A DNA stretch of 55,086 bases from Flavobacteriales bacterium (GTDB lineage: Bacteria > Bacteroidota > Bacteroidia > Flavobacteriales > Flavobacteriaceae): contig SGZG01000006.1 of assembly GCA_004214185.1 (NCBI GenBank), positions 1 to 55,086 of the forward strand. Reading direction: 5' to 3'. The position numbers and the translations under genes were made by a program. This document shows positions 34,812 through 44,081 of the stretch, one piece after another. The stretch's first letter is position 1. Each line of letters begins with the position of its first letter. Under the pieces are notes generated by a model that was given only the letters and a program-made list of their open reading frames with translations, was not told the DNA's origin and did no database searches.

Positions 34812-36236
34812 ATGACTATAAAAGATTTGTTTAAAAACCCTCCTCTTTCTAAAAAAATCAATGTAAAGGGTTGGGTTAAAACTTTTAGAGCTAACAGATT
34901 TATTTCACTAAATGACGGTTCAACTATTCAAAATTTACAATGTGTTGTAGATTATGAAAATACTGATCAAGCTATTTTAAGTAAAATTAATACTGGTGCA
35001 TCTATTGAAATCTTTGGAATTCTTGTTGCAAGTCAAGGCAAAGGACAGTCAGTTGAGATTCAAGCTGAAAAAATAATAATTTTAGGAGAAAGTGATCCTG
35101 ACAGTTATCCAATTCAGCCCAAAAAACATAGTCTAGAATTTTTAAGAGAAAATGCTCATTTAAGAGTTAGAACTAATACATTCAGCTCAATATTTAGAAT
35201 TAGATCAAGTATCTCTTTTGCTATTCATAAATATTTCAAAGAAAACGGTTTTGTTTACGTAAATACTCCAATTATTACAGGAAGTGATGCTGAAGGTGCT
35301 GGAGAAATGTTTAAAGTAACAACATTAAATATTAATAAAGCTGAAGTTGAGGATAATGGAAGTATAGATTACTCAAAAGATTTTTTTGGTAAAGAAACCA
35401 ACTTAACTGTTTCAGGTCAGCTTGAAGCTGAAAACATGGCTATGGGACTTGGAAAAGTATATACATTTGGACCAACATTCCGAGCTGAAAACTCTAATAC
35501 CTCACGTCATCTTGCCGAGTTCTGGATGATTGAGCCAGAGATGGCATTTTACGACTTAATTGATAACATGAATTTGGCTGAAGATTTCATAAAATATGTC
35601 TTAAAATATGTTGTTGAGGACTGTAAAGATGATCTAGATTTTCTAAACAATAGATTAATTAACGAAGATAAAAATAAGCCAAAACAAGAAAGACATGAAT
35701 TAACTTTAATTGAAAGATTAAATTTTGTTGTTAATAATGATTTTGTAAGAATAACCTATACAGAAGCTTATGAAATACTAAAAAATTCTAAACCCAATAA
35801 AAAAAAGAAATTCAAATTTCCAATTTCAGAGTGGGGAATTGACCTACAAAGTGAACATGAAAGATTTCTTGTAGAAAAACATTTTAAAAAGCCTGTAATA
35901 ATATATGATTACCCTTCAAAAATTAAGGCTTTCTATATGCGAATGAACGATGATGGGAAAACTGTAAAAGCTATGGATATTTTATTTCCTGGTATTGGTG
36001 AAATAGTTGGTGGGTCTCAAAGAGAAGAAAGATTAGATGTTTTAAAAGCTAGAATTAAAGAACTTAATATTGATGAAGAAGAATTGTGGTGGTATTTAGA
36101 CTTAAGAAAATTTGGAACTGTTGAACACAGTGGTTTTGGTCTTGGATTAGAACGATTAATTTTATTTGCCACAGGAATGTCTAACATAAGAGATGTTATT
36201 CCTTTTCCAAGGACACCAAAGAATGCTGAATTTTAG
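34812..36236 (+). CDS. asnS: Asparaginyl-tRNA synthetase
   Basis: This 474-residue class IIb synthetase charges tRNA-Asn. The N-terminal OB fold ([20 protein letters not shown]) binds the anticodon. The catalytic domain has motif 2 [20 protein letters not shown] and motif 3 [20 protein letters not shown], ending [15 protein letters not shown]. The sequence [20 protein letters not shown] is AsnS-like rather than AspS-like. It has its own -7 box and is followed 51 bp later by rpoN, an order I associate with Flavobacteriia. Confidence 0.97.
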   Translation: MTIKDLFKNPPLSKKINVKGWVKTFRANRFISLNDGSTIQNLQCVVDYENTDQAILSKINTGASIEIFGILVASQGKGQSVEIQAEKIIILGESDPDSYPIQPKKHSLEFLRENAHLRVRTNTFSSIFRIRSSISFAIHKYFKENGFVYVNTPIITGSDAEGAGEMFKVTTLNINKAEVEDNGSIDYSKDFFGKETNLTVSGQLEAENMAMGLGKVYTFGPTFRAENSNTSRHLAEFWMIEPEMAFYDLIDNMNLAEDFIKYVLKYVVEDCKDDLDFLNNRLINEDKNKPKQERHELTLIERLNFVVNNDFVRITYTEAYEILKNSKPNKKKKFKFPISEWGIDLQSEHERFLVEKHFKKPVIIYDYPSKIKAFYMRMNDDGKTVKAMDILFPGIGEIVGGSQREERLDVLKARIKELNIDEEELWWYLDLRKFGTVEHSGFGLGLERLILFATGMSNIRDVIPFPRTPKNAEF

Positions 36237-36287
36237 TAAGCTGGTCTTCCTTTTGTTTTTTGTATTTTTATTGTTAAATAAGTACGA

Positions 36288-37736
36288 GTGCTAAAACAAT
36301 ATTTACAGTTAAAATTATCTCAAAAATTGTCTCCTCAACAAATTCAGTTGATGAAGTTAATTGAATTGCCTCTACAGGAACTTGAAGAAAGATTATCCAG
36401 AGAAATTGAAGAAAATCCAGCATTAGAATCTGGAAAAGAAAAGGAGGAGGATGATTATTTTGGAGAAGATACAGCCTTTGATGATCAATCTAATAATGAT
36501 GATGGTGATATAAATGTAGAAGATTACTTAAGTGATGATGACATCCCTGATTATAAATTAAAATCAAATAATTATAGTGATGATGACGAAGAAAAAGCAC
36601 TTCCATTTGTCTCTGGTATAGGATTTAATCAATTTTTAAAAAATCAACTCGCAACATTTTCTTTAAATGATGATGATCAAAAAATTGCTGAATTTCTTGT
36701 TGGAAGTGTTGACCAATCTGGATATATAAGATCTGAACTATTAGACATAGTTGATGACTTGGCTTTTACAATGGGTATTTATACTGATCTAGATTCCATA
36801 AAAAAGATTTTAAAAAAAATTCATTTATTAGATCCACCAGGTGTAGGTGCCAGGGATTTAAGGGAATGCTTAATTATACAGTTAAAAAGAAAAACTCAAA
36901 CAAAATCAATTGAAAATGCAATTACAATTTTAGAAAGTTACTTCGACTTATTTATCAAAAAACATTATAAAAAAATTATTCAAAAATTAAATGTTGATGA
37001 GGATAATTTAAGAGATACAATTAAAGAAATTGAAAAATTAAATCCAAAACCTGGTTCAGCATTCTCAGAGCCCACAAAAATTAATTCCACAATTATTCCA
37101 GATTTTAAAATTGAAATAATTGATAACCAATTAGTTCTAAATTTGAACTCAAGAAATGCCCCAGAACTTTTTGTCTCCTCTGAATATAAAAATATGCTTT
37201 CTGGTTACCAGGAAAATAAAAAAGTTTCCAAAAGTCAGAAACAAGCTATATCATTCATAAAGCAAAAATTAGACGCTGCGAAATGGTTTATTGATGCTAT
37301 AAATCAAAGAAATCAGACTTTACTTATTACAATGAAAACGATTATGGATTTTCAAAAAAAATACTTTTTGAGTGGTGATGAGAGTCACCTGAAACCTATG
37401 ATATTAAAGGATATAGCCGAAAAAATCGACATGGATATTTCAACTATTTCCAGAGTTGCCAATAGTAAATATGTTGACACGCCTTATGGAATTAAATTAA
37501 TAAAGTCATTTTTTTCTGAAGGAATAACAAATGATAAAGGTGTTGAAGTTTCCACAATAGAAATAAAAAAAGAACTTCAATCTATAATTGATCAAGAAAA
37601 TAAGTCTAAGCCATTTACTGATGATGAGCTGACAAAAAAAATTAATGAAAAGGGTTATCCAATAGCTAGAAGAACTGTAGCTAAATATAGAGAAATGATT
37701 GGGTCTCCTGTTGCAAGACTAAGGAAAAAACTTTAG
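36288..37736 (+). CDS. rpoN: RNA polymerase sigma-54 factor
   Basis: This 482-residue protein is sigma-54, which requires ATP-driven activators and recognises -24/-12 promoters. Region I is Gln/Leu-rich (LKLSQKLSPQQIQLMKLIEL). An acidic region II follows (residues 45-100, rich in Asp and Glu). Next come the core-binding domain, a helix-turn-helix (DISTISRVANSKYVDTPYGI) and the RpoN box ARRTVAKYRE near the C-terminus. The start is GTG at 36288. No bacterial enhancer-binding protein is encoded in this window, so the regulon cannot be inferred here. Confidence 0.96.
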   Translation: MLKQYLQLKLSQKLSPQQIQLMKLIELPLQELEERLSREIEENPALESGKEKEEDDYFGEDTAFDDQSNNDDGDINVEDYLSDDDIPDYKLKSNNYSDDDEEKALPFVSGIGFNQFLKNQLATFSLNDDDQKIAEFLVGSVDQSGYIRSELLDIVDDLAFTMGIYTDLDSIKKILKKIHLLDPPGVGARDLRECLIIQLKRKTQTKSIENAITILESYFDLFIKKHYKKIIQKLNVDEDNLRDTIKEIEKLNPKPGSAFSEPTKINSTIIPDFKIEIIDNQLVLNLNSRNAPELFVSSEYKNMLSGYQENKKVSKSQKQAISFIKQKLDAAKWFIDAINQRNQTLLITMKTIMDFQKKYFLSGDESHLKPMILKDIAEKIDMDISTISRVANSKYVDTPYGIKLIKSFFSEGITNDKGVEVSTIEIKKELQSIIDQENKSKPFTDDELTKKINEKGYPIARRTVAKYREMIGSPVARLRKKL

Positions 37737-37788
37737 GCGAATATCTCTATTTAAAAAATAAATTTATTATTGAAATTGTTATTTAATT

Positions 37789-37812
37789 CATCTAAAGAAT
37801 AATTCTTAGATG
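37789..37812. terminator. Hairpin between convergent rpoN and DUF4270 gene
   Basis: CATCTAA-A-GAA and TTC-TTAGATG form a ten-base-pair stem with one bulged A and a three-base loop, in the 119 bp gap between two convergent genes. Both flanks are AT-rich but neither has a strong T run, so it could stop transcription in both directions only weakly. Nothing else recognisable lies in this gap. Confidence 0.4.
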
Positions 37813-37855
37813 TATAAATTAAATAATAGGAAAATGATTTAATCTATAAATAGTT

Positions 37856-39658
37856 TTAATTATTTACTTCAGTGTAGAATAAATTGAGCTTCATTTTTTT
37901 ATCCATTTTGTCATTACTAGGATTTGGTCCAATTAAAACTGTCCCTAGAGGATTGATGGTAGATGCAAAAGGAGTAAAATCAACAAGATTATTTTCTTGA
38001 ACTTCAATATTAATGGTATTGTTAATATCGGATGAAACAACAAGACCTAATTTAACATTTGTAGAATCATTTCTTACAATATTTTTTATATGTTCAGTTA
38101 ATCTTATTTTATACAATAAACCATTTTTATCATCATCAAGCTCTATCAATCCTCCATGCGTAGTTTTATTTAAAAAAGGTTTTGTCCCCTGAGAATTATC
38201 AACAAAATAATCAACCAAAGGAACTTGATTTACTAAATCATATAAATATAGTCTTGATGGTTCAATAATGTTTCCACTTGAATTCAGCATTTCTTGATCA
38301 ATATACATTGTTAGATTTGCCTCATTTAAAAGCCAATCTTTTGATTTTATTTCATCTAATAAATCAACTCCATTATCATCCTTGAACAGTTCTATTTCTG
38401 CCATTATTCCCTGTCCTCCTTTTAAATAAACTCTTTCTGGATTTTCAATTGTATCTAGAATTGAAGAGTATACATAGCCTGGATAAGGATCATTCTTAAA
38501 CGAATTAAATTTAGTAGCGTTAAAATTTAATTTAAACTCAGATTCCTCTGTGTCTATTGAATCATCAGTAGTATCATCAGGAGTTCCATTATCATTAATT
38601 TTTTGATAATCATAAACAATTCTAATTTCAGCTTCATTAAAATTTAAAAACATTAGAAGAGGTTCAGAAAAATCATAAGCCTTAAAAGCTAATCCTTTAA
38701 AATACCTTTTAAAATTGTCAAAATTTGATATTTGATCTGATCCTTCAATATCTACAATTTTAGTTTGAAAAAAACTGTTATCAAGTTCTACTCTGATTCT
38801 TGGACTAAGTCTTTCCTTGACAATTAATGATTCATCTTCTTCTGTGTCGGGATCATCTTCTTTATAAAAAATTAATTCTTCACGGTTAATTTTTACTTGA
38901 TCGTCAAATAGAACTTTTCCTGAAAAATCTTCTGAAAAAGTACTGTTTGAATAATACTTTTGATACTTTTCTAAGTTTGTGTTAGGATCATATGCTCTAA
39001 TGTAATAATCTAATTCACTAATTTTCAATTTGAAAGATGCGTTAGGGTTTCCAATGAGAGAATCTATTTCATAAACTATTCTTCCAGAATTAGGATTTAC
39101 AGAATCGGTATCTTCACCATCTAAAATTCCATCCCCATCAGTGTCTTCATTAAGTGGGTCTTGACCATTGTTAGATTCTTCAGAATCAGAAATTCCATCC
39201 CCATCTGAATCACTCTGTGGATCATTACTATCAACGTCATAATAGTCAATAACTCCATCATTATCATTGTCATTAATATTAGTAAAAAAAGGAATATCCA
39301 AGTAAACCATTTTTACTAACTCAGACTCATCAATAGTAGAAGAATTTTGATCATCATCTTCATCATCTTGGCTAAAAATTCCAAAAATATTGTTAGAGTC
39401 AGCAAAATTTACTTGCGTAACAAAACTTGCATGAGAATTTCCATAAATATTATCCTCAAATTTTCCAATTTGAAATGTTGTAAGAGAATTAGCTACAAAA
39501 GGAGGGATTTTTCTCATTTTGACAAATACTGGAACTTCCTCAGTACTTGTAACAAAAGGATTATTATCAATTAAAGCTGAACCTATAGTGTTGTAATCTT
39601 TATTACAAGACATGATAAAAAGAGAAAGAAAAAAAATTAATTTAATATTTTTCACCAA
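37856..39658 (-). CDS. DUF4270 lipoprotein with calcium-binding TSP3-like repeats
   Basis: This 600-residue protein begins with a lipoprotein signal (LIFFLSLFIMSCNKDYNTIG, lipid on the Cys) and matches the DUF4270 family of Bacteroidota surface lipoproteins. An insertion around residues 120-195 contains Asp-rich repeats such as NDNDNDGVIDYYDVDSNDP, SDSDGDGISDSEESN and EDTDGDGILDGEDTD. These are thrombospondin type 3-like calcium sites. The rest is beta-rich, ending LIGPNPSNDKMDKKMKLNLF. The function is unknown. Probable start is TTG 39658, with GTG as the next codon. It is one base after the GT5-like gene and presumably co-transcribed with it. Confidence 0.8.
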   Translation of the reverse strand: MVKNIKLIFFLSLFIMSCNKDYNTIGSALIDNNPFVTSTEEVPVFVKMRKIPPFVANSLTTFQIGKFEDNIYGNSHASFVTQVNFADSNNIFGIFSQDDEDDDQNSSTIDESELVKMVYLDIPFFTNINDNDNDGVIDYYDVDSNDPQSDSDGDGISDSEESNNGQDPLNEDTDGDGILDGEDTDSVNPNSGRIVYEIDSLIGNPNASFKLKISELDYYIRAYDPNTNLEKYQKYYSNSTFSEDFSGKVLFDDQVKINREELIFYKEDDPDTEEDESLIVKERLSPRIRVELDNSFFQTKIVDIEGSDQISNFDNFKRYFKGLAFKAYDFSEPLLMFLNFNEAEIRIVYDYQKINDNGTPDDTTDDSIDTEESEFKLNFNATKFNSFKNDPYPGYVYSSILDTIENPERVYLKGGQGIMAEIELFKDDNGVDLLDEIKSKDWLLNEANLTMYIDQEMLNSSGNIIEPSRLYLYDLVNQVPLVDYFVDNSQGTKPFLNKTTHGGLIELDDDKNGLLYKIRLTEHIKNIVRNDSTNVKLGLVVSSDINNTINIEVQENNLVDFTPFASTINPLGTVLIGPNPSNDKMDKKMKLNLFYTEVNN

Positions 39659-39659
39659 A

Positions 39660-40469
39660 TTATTTTAAAATTTTGTCGTTGTAAAATTCTATGTATTGCT
39701 TTTCGAAACCTTCGTCGAAACCACAATTTAAAATAGGGATTTTTAAAGAGTTGGCAAGATCAATATAGGTTTGTTTAATATTTTGATTGGCAAAAACAAC
39801 TCCATCTGAATTCATAATAGATATTTTATACAGATTTTCATAAGAAGGATCAGAAAGTTGATTTAAAGTCTCACTTTGTATTTCATCAAAATGTATCTTT
39901 TTGACAATATCATTGGACAATTTACCTTCTATCTCATTTTCATAAATAGATGTTACTACTTTTGTATTTGAAAATAAAGGCTCATCTCTGTAATATTCTT
40001 TCAAATATAATGGCATGAGAGATGCTATCCAGCCATGAACATGTATTATATCAGGAGACCAATTTAATTTTTTTATAGTTTCAACAACCCCTTTAGCAAA
40101 AAAAATAGCTCTTTCGTCGTTATCATTGTAGAGTTTTTTCTTTTTATCAGAGTCTAATAATCTATTTTTAAAATACTCCTCATTATCAATAAAATATACT
40201 TGCATCCTTTCTTTTGGTATGGATGCTACTTTTATAATTAAGGGCATATCTAAATCATCAATAATAAGATTCATTCCAGAAAGTCGAATGACCTCATGTA
40301 ATTGGTGGCGACGTTCATTAATTATCCCATATTTTGGTATAAAAATTCTTGTTTGACCTCCATTTTTATTGACTACTTTGGGTAATTTATAAGTTAGAGT
40401 AGAAATATCATTATTGGGTAAATATGGAATAACTTCCGAGGAAACATAAAGCACTTTTTTTCCAGTCAT
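39660..40469 (-). CDS. Glycogen synthase-like (GT5 N-terminal half) protein
   Basis: This 269-residue protein resembles only the N-terminal Rossmann domain of GlgA-type glycogen/starch synthases: KKVLYVSSEVIPYL at the start, then INERRHQLHEVIRLSGMNLI, NDNDERAIFFAKGVVETIKK, and WSPDIIHVHGWIASLMPLYL. The C-terminal sugar-nucleotide-binding half is missing, and the KTGGL motif that contacts ADP-glucose reads LPNND. It is therefore unlikely to be an active synthase. The same short form occurs throughout the phylum next to panC as I recall, so it appears to be a conserved, repurposed protein. It is transcribed away from panC, and upstream of the DUF4270 gene. Confidence 0.75.
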   Translation of the reverse strand: MTGKKVLYVSSEVIPYLPNNDISTLTYKLPKVVNKNGGQTRIFIPKYGIINERRHQLHEVIRLSGMNLIIDDLDMPLIIKVASIPKERMQVYFIDNEEYFKNRLLDSDKKKKLYNDNDERAIFFAKGVVETIKKLNWSPDIIHVHGWIASLMPLYLKEYYRDEPLFSNTKVVTSIYENEIEGKLSNDIVKKIHFDEIQSETLNQLSDPSYENLYKISIMNSDGVVFANQNIKQTYIDLANSLKIPILNCGFDEGFEKQYIEFYNDKILK

Positions 40470-40504
40470 AATGTCCTTTCTTAAAACTCAATTAATTTGA
40501 AATG

Positions 40505-40512
40505 CAAAATTA
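40505..40512 (-). promoter_or_regulatory. GT5-like gene promoter -7 box (TAATTTTG)
   Basis: This exact TAnnTTTG match on the minus strand lies 35 bases before the ATG at 40469, in the divergent gap with panC. In the other direction a near match (TAGATTTA, 40525-40532) lies 41 bases before panC, so the two promoters would be back to back. Confidence 0.45.
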
Positions 40513-40573
40513 CAAAAATTATGTTAGATTTACTTCTCAAAACACTAATAATACACTGTTAAAATTTTACTAA

Positions 40574-41422
40574 ATGATAGTTTGCTCTCTGAAATCTAGT
40601 GTTGAGAAAGAACTAAAAGCAAGTATTAAACCAAAACATGTTTTAGGACTTGTTCCTACCATGGGATTCCTTCATAATGGACATATTTCATTAATTGAAA
40701 AGGCAGTTAAAGATTGTGATCATGTATGGGTATCAATTTTTATTAATCCTATTCAATTTAATAATCAAAATGATTTAGATAACTATCCTAAGAACTTAAA
40801 AAAAGATCTTAACTTAATTAAGTCAATTTCAGAAAAAATCAATGTTTTTTCTCCTTCTATTGATGAAATGTACGATGATAGACTTCGTCACAAAAACTAT
40901 AATTTTGATGGTATTGATTCAGAACTAGAAGGTAGATTCAGACCAAAGCATTTCTCAGGTGTTGCAACAATTGTTTCAAAACTTTTTGATCTTTTTAAGC
41001 CAAATAAAGCTTTTTTCGGGGAAAAAGATTTTCAACAAACTCAAATAATTAGAAAATTGATTGAAATTGAAAAACATAAAACAGAATTAATAATATGCCC
41101 GACTGTCAGAGAGAAAAATGGTCTTGCCATGAGCTCTAGAAATTCTTTACTTTCAAAGAAAAACAGAGAAAAAGCTTCATTAATTTTTCAAAATCTACTT
41201 TTCCTAAAGAAAAACTATAAAAAAAATGACTTTGAAAAACTAATATTAAAATGTAAAGAGAATATTGACTCTAATAAAGATTTTAAAACTGAGTATTTAG
41301 AAATAGTTGACTCTTATGATTTTAAAATTCTAAATAAATTTGTAGCGAAAAAATCACTAAGAGTTTTTATTTGCGTTAAAGTGGGTGATGTTAGATTAAT
41401 TGACAATATTTTATTGAATTAA
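40574..41422 (+). CDS. panC: Pantothenate synthetase
   Basis: This 282-residue enzyme joins pantoate and beta-alanine using ATP, the last step of pantothenate synthesis. Motifs include [19 protein letters not shown] (the HIGH-like ATP site), [45 protein letters not shown] and the KMSSR-like [10 protein letters not shown]. It is directly followed by panD, which makes the beta-alanine, so the pair forms a pathway cassette. The other pathway enzymes, panB and panE, are not in this window. Confidence 0.96.
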   Translation: MIVCSLKSSVEKELKASIKPKHVLGLVPTMGFLHNGHISLIEKAVKDCDHVWVSIFINPIQFNNQNDLDNYPKNLKKDLNLIKSISEKINVFSPSIDEMYDDRLRHKNYNFDGIDSELEGRFRPKHFSGVATIVSKLFDLFKPNKAFFGEKDFQQTQIIRKLIEIEKHKTELIICPTVREKNGLAMSSRNSLLSKKNREKASLIFQNLLFLKKNYKKNDFEKLILKCKENIDSNKDFKTEYLEIVDSYDFKILNKFVAKKSLRVFICVKVGDVRLIDNILLN

Positions 41423-41424
41423 TA

Positions 41425-41432
41425 TATATTTG
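41425..41432 (+). promoter_or_regulatory. panD promoter -7 box (TATATTTG)
   Basis: This exact TAnnTTTG match lies in the 14 bp between panC and panD and ends four bases before the panD ATG at 41437. A TTG at 41400-41402, in the panC end, is a possible -33 element at 22 bases. The transcript would be leaderless, letting panD, the flippase-like gene and radA be transcribed independently of panC. Confidence 0.5.
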
Positions 41433-41436
41433 CCTG

Positions 41437-41787
41437 ATGATTATTGAAGTCTTAAAATCCAAAATTCATAGAGTTACTGTTACGGACTGTGAACTAAATT
41501 ACATTGGAAGTATTACTATTGATGAGTCTTTAATAGAAGCTGCGAATATGATTGTAGGAGAAAAGGTACAAGTTGTCAATATAAATAACGGTGAGAGACT
41601 TGAAACTTATATCATAAAAGGCAAGAGGGATTCAGGAGAAATAACCCTTAACGGACCTGCTGCAAGAAAAGTTCAAAAAGGTGATAAAGTTATAATAATC
41701 AGTTATGCCAGAATGAATATTAATGATGCTAAAAGCTTTAAGCCGACACTAATTTTTCCAGATCAAAATAATTCTTTAAAATCATAA
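41437..41787 (+). CDS. panD: Aspartate 1-decarboxylase
   Basis: This 116-residue proenzyme makes beta-alanine from aspartate. It cleaves itself between the Gly and Ser of YIGSITID (near residue 24), and the new N-terminal serine becomes the pyruvoyl cofactor. Other family stretches are [34 protein letters not shown], and [20 protein letters not shown]. It follows panC by 14 bp and overlaps the next gene by one base (TAATG). It has its own consensus -7 box. Confidence 0.96.
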   Translation: MIIEVLKSKIHRVTVTDCELNYIGSITIDESLIEAANMIVGEKVQVVNINNGERLETYIIKGKRDSGEITLNGPAARKVQKGDKVIIISYARMNINDAKSFKPTLIFPDQNNSLKS

Positions 41788-42710
41788 TGCTTAAAATTGC
41801 ATTTAAATGGTTTAAAAATCTTTTTCCTCCCTTTTTAGGTTTTTTTTTAATTTATTACTCATATTCAAATACAACATTAGATGACAGAAAAACAATATAT
41901 TCGTCAATATTAGATGCAGATTATTTTTTTGTTTTATTATCAATTTGCTTAGGTTTTTTTAGTCATTTTATCAGAGCTATAAGGTGGAAAAACATGCTCT
42001 CTCCGATGGGGTATGAAATAAAATTTCGCAACTCACTAATGTGTGTTTTCATTGCCTTTTTATCAAATTTAGGTTTTCCAAGGTCAGGTGAAATTTTAAG
42101 ATCTTCATCGATTTCTTTTTATGAAAAAATACCAATAGAAAAAAGCTTTGGCACCATAATTACAGAAAGAATTATTGATATTTGTGTATTAAGTTTAATA
42201 ATTATTTATGGGTCATTGATCTCAACAAAGATTAATTTATCTGAATTTTCATATTCTTACTTTTTAATATTTATTTTACTTTTTATTACAATTTTTTTAA
42301 TCACAAAAATTAAATTGAATAATAAAATTGTTAACATTATAAAAGGATTAAAAAAAGGGATAACTTCTATTTCAAAAATCAAAAACAAACCTCTTTTTGT
42401 TTTACATACTTTACTTATTTGGAAATGCTATTTTTTAATGTTTTATTTTGTAAAATTCAGTTTAAACGAAACCTTTCACCTAGAATTTGAAGCATTAATT
42501 TTAGCTTTTATAGCAGGTGCTATAACAATGTCGCTAACAAATGGAGGTATTGGTGCATATCCCATAGCTATTGCCGTTGTTATAAGTCAGTATAATGTTT
42601 CCTATGAAAGTGCTTTAGCCTTAGGTTGGATTGTTTGGAGTGCGCAAACATTAATGATTATTTTTTTTGGGATATTATCTTTTATTTTTTTACCTATATT
42701 AAACAAATAA
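41787..42710 (+). CDS. Flippase-like membrane protein (lysylphosphatidylglycerol synthase TM family)
   Basis: This 307-residue protein has about eight predicted membrane helices and belongs to the UPF0104/AglD2-like family, which contains the transmembrane domain of MprF-type lysylphosphatidylglycerol synthases without the aminoacyltransferase part. Family features are the early FFSHFIRAIRWKNMLSPMGY and FLSNLGFPRSGEILRSSSI, and the later TNGGIGAYPIAIAVVISQY. Members are implicated in lipid flipping or glycolipid metabolism, but the cargo here is unknown. Its ATG overlaps the panD stop, so it is translationally coupled to panD, although no functional link is evident. Confidence 0.75.
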   Translation: MLKIAFKWFKNLFPPFLGFFLIYYSYSNTTLDDRKTIYSSILDADYFFVLLSICLGFFSHFIRAIRWKNMLSPMGYEIKFRNSLMCVFIAFLSNLGFPRSGEILRSSSISFYEKIPIEKSFGTIITERIIDICVLSLIIIYGSLISTKINLSEFSYSYFLIFILLFITIFLITKIKLNNKIVNIIKGLKKGITSISKIKNKPLFVLHTLLIWKCYFLMFYFVKFSLNETFHLEFEALILAFIAGAITMSLTNGGIGAYPIAIAVVISQYNVSYESALALGWIVWSAQTLMIIFFGILSFIFLPILNK

Positions 42711-42716
42711 TTGATT

Positions 42717-44081
42717 ATGTCTAAAGTAAAATCTACTTTTTGTTGTCAAAATTGTGGAGCCCAACATTCTAAATGGTTGGGTCAATGCAGTGCATGTAAA
42801 GAATGGAACACAATAGTTGAAGAAATAATTAAAAAAGAAAATATTCCAACATTAGGTCTAACTAAAGACCAGCTCTCTTCCAAAATTCAACTAATTGGTG
42901 ATGTAGATTTTAAGAATGATCCAAGACTAAATATAGTTGACGAAGAATTTAATAGGGTTTTAGGTGGAGGAATTGTTCCTGGATCTCTAATATTAATTGG
43001 TGGTGAGCCTGGTATAGGAAAGTCAACTTTATTATTACAAATATCATTAATGATAAATCATAAAGTACTTTATGTTTCAGGAGAAGAGAGTCAGCAACAA
43101 ATTTGTAGAAGAGCTGACAGAATTGAGAAAAATTCAAAAAGCTGCTACATTTTAAATGAAACTAATGTTGAGACAATTTTAAATCAAGTTAATACTTTAA
43201 AACCTGATTTATTAATAATTGATTCAATTCAAACACTACAAACTGATTTAATTGACAGCAATCCTGGAAGTGTGTCACAAATAAAGGAATCTGCATCACA
43301 ATTTTTAAAATATTCAAAAAAATCAAATTTGCCAGTTTTCTTAGTTGGACACATAACTAAAGATGGAGGAATAGCAGGTCCAAAAGTTTTAGAACACATG
43401 GTTGATGTTGTTCTTCAATTTGAAGGAGATAGAAATAATTTATATAGAATTCTGAGAGTTAAAAAAAATAGATTTGGATCTACTGCTGAAATAGGAATAT
43501 ATGAGATGCTAAACAATGGTTTAAGAGCTGTTCTAAACCCAAGTGAAATTTTAATTTCAAGTAACAAGTTAGCATTAAGTGGAAATGCAATAGCATCAAC
43601 AATTGAGGGTATTAGACCTATAATGATTGAAGTACAAGCATTAGTTAGTAGTGCAGTTTATGGAACTCCTCAAAGAAGTACAACTGGTTTTAATTCTAAA
43701 AGATTAAATATGCTTCTAGCTGTTTTAGAAAAAAGAGCTGGTTTCAAATTAGGAACTAAAGATGTTTTTTTAAATATAACTGGAGGGATAAAAATTGAGG
43801 ATCCTGCAATTGATTTAGCGGTAGTTGCAGCAATTCTGTCTAGTAACTTTAATATCCCACTAAAAAAAGGAATTTGTTTCGCTGCTGAAATAGGTCTTTC
43901 TGGAGAACTAAGAGCAGTTCCTAAAATTGATCAAAGAATAAACGAAGCTGAAAAACTTGGTTTTAAAACCTTAATAATTTCATCACAGTCTAAAATAAAT
44001 GTGAAGACCCAAAAAATTAAAGTTATTGATTTCCCAACAATTGATGCCGTTTTAAAAATTCTATTTAAGGAGCGGGATTAG
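42717..44081 (+). CDS. radA: DNA repair protein RadA (Sms)
   Basis: RadA is a RecA-related helicase that extends recombination intermediates at branch points. The N-terminal zinc finger is FCCQNCGAQHSKWLGQCSAC. The ATPase has Walker A GGEPGIGKSTLL, the family-specific KNRFGS motif (KKNRFGSTAEIGIY), and a Lon-like C-terminal domain ending near GLSGELRAVPKIDQRINEA. I use ATG 42717 rather than the in-frame TTG 42711. It follows the flippase-like gene with a short gap. Its last 17 bases overlap the convergent aldo/keto reductase gene. Confidence 0.95.
   Translation: MSKVKSTFCCQNCGAQHSKWLGQCSACKEWNTIVEEIIKKENIPTLGLTKDQLSSKIQLIGDVDFKNDPRLNIVDEEFNRVLGGGIVPGSLILIGGEPGIGKSTLLLQISLMINHKVLYVSGEESQQQICRRADRIEKNSKSCYILNETNVETILNQVNTLKPDLLIIDSIQTLQTDLIDSNPGSVSQIKESASQFLKYSKKSNLPVFLVGHITKDGGIAGPKVLEHMVDVVLQFEGDRNNLYRILRVKKNRFGSTAEIGIYEMLNNGLRAVLNPSEILISSNKLALSGNAIASTIEGIRPIMIEVQALVSSAVYGTPQRSTTGFNSKRLNMLLAVLEKRAGFKLGTKDVFLNITGGIKIEDPAIDLAVVAAILSSNFNIPLKKGICFAAEIGLSGELRAVPKIDQRINEAEKLGFKTLIISSQSKINVKTQKIKVIDFPTIDAVLKILFKERD

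Noticed and set aside
38380-39320. Asp-rich repeats in the DUF4270 gene as a tandem DNA repeat or assembly artefact.
   Set aside because: The repeats are at protein level with varied codons, and match calcium-binding TSP3-like units.
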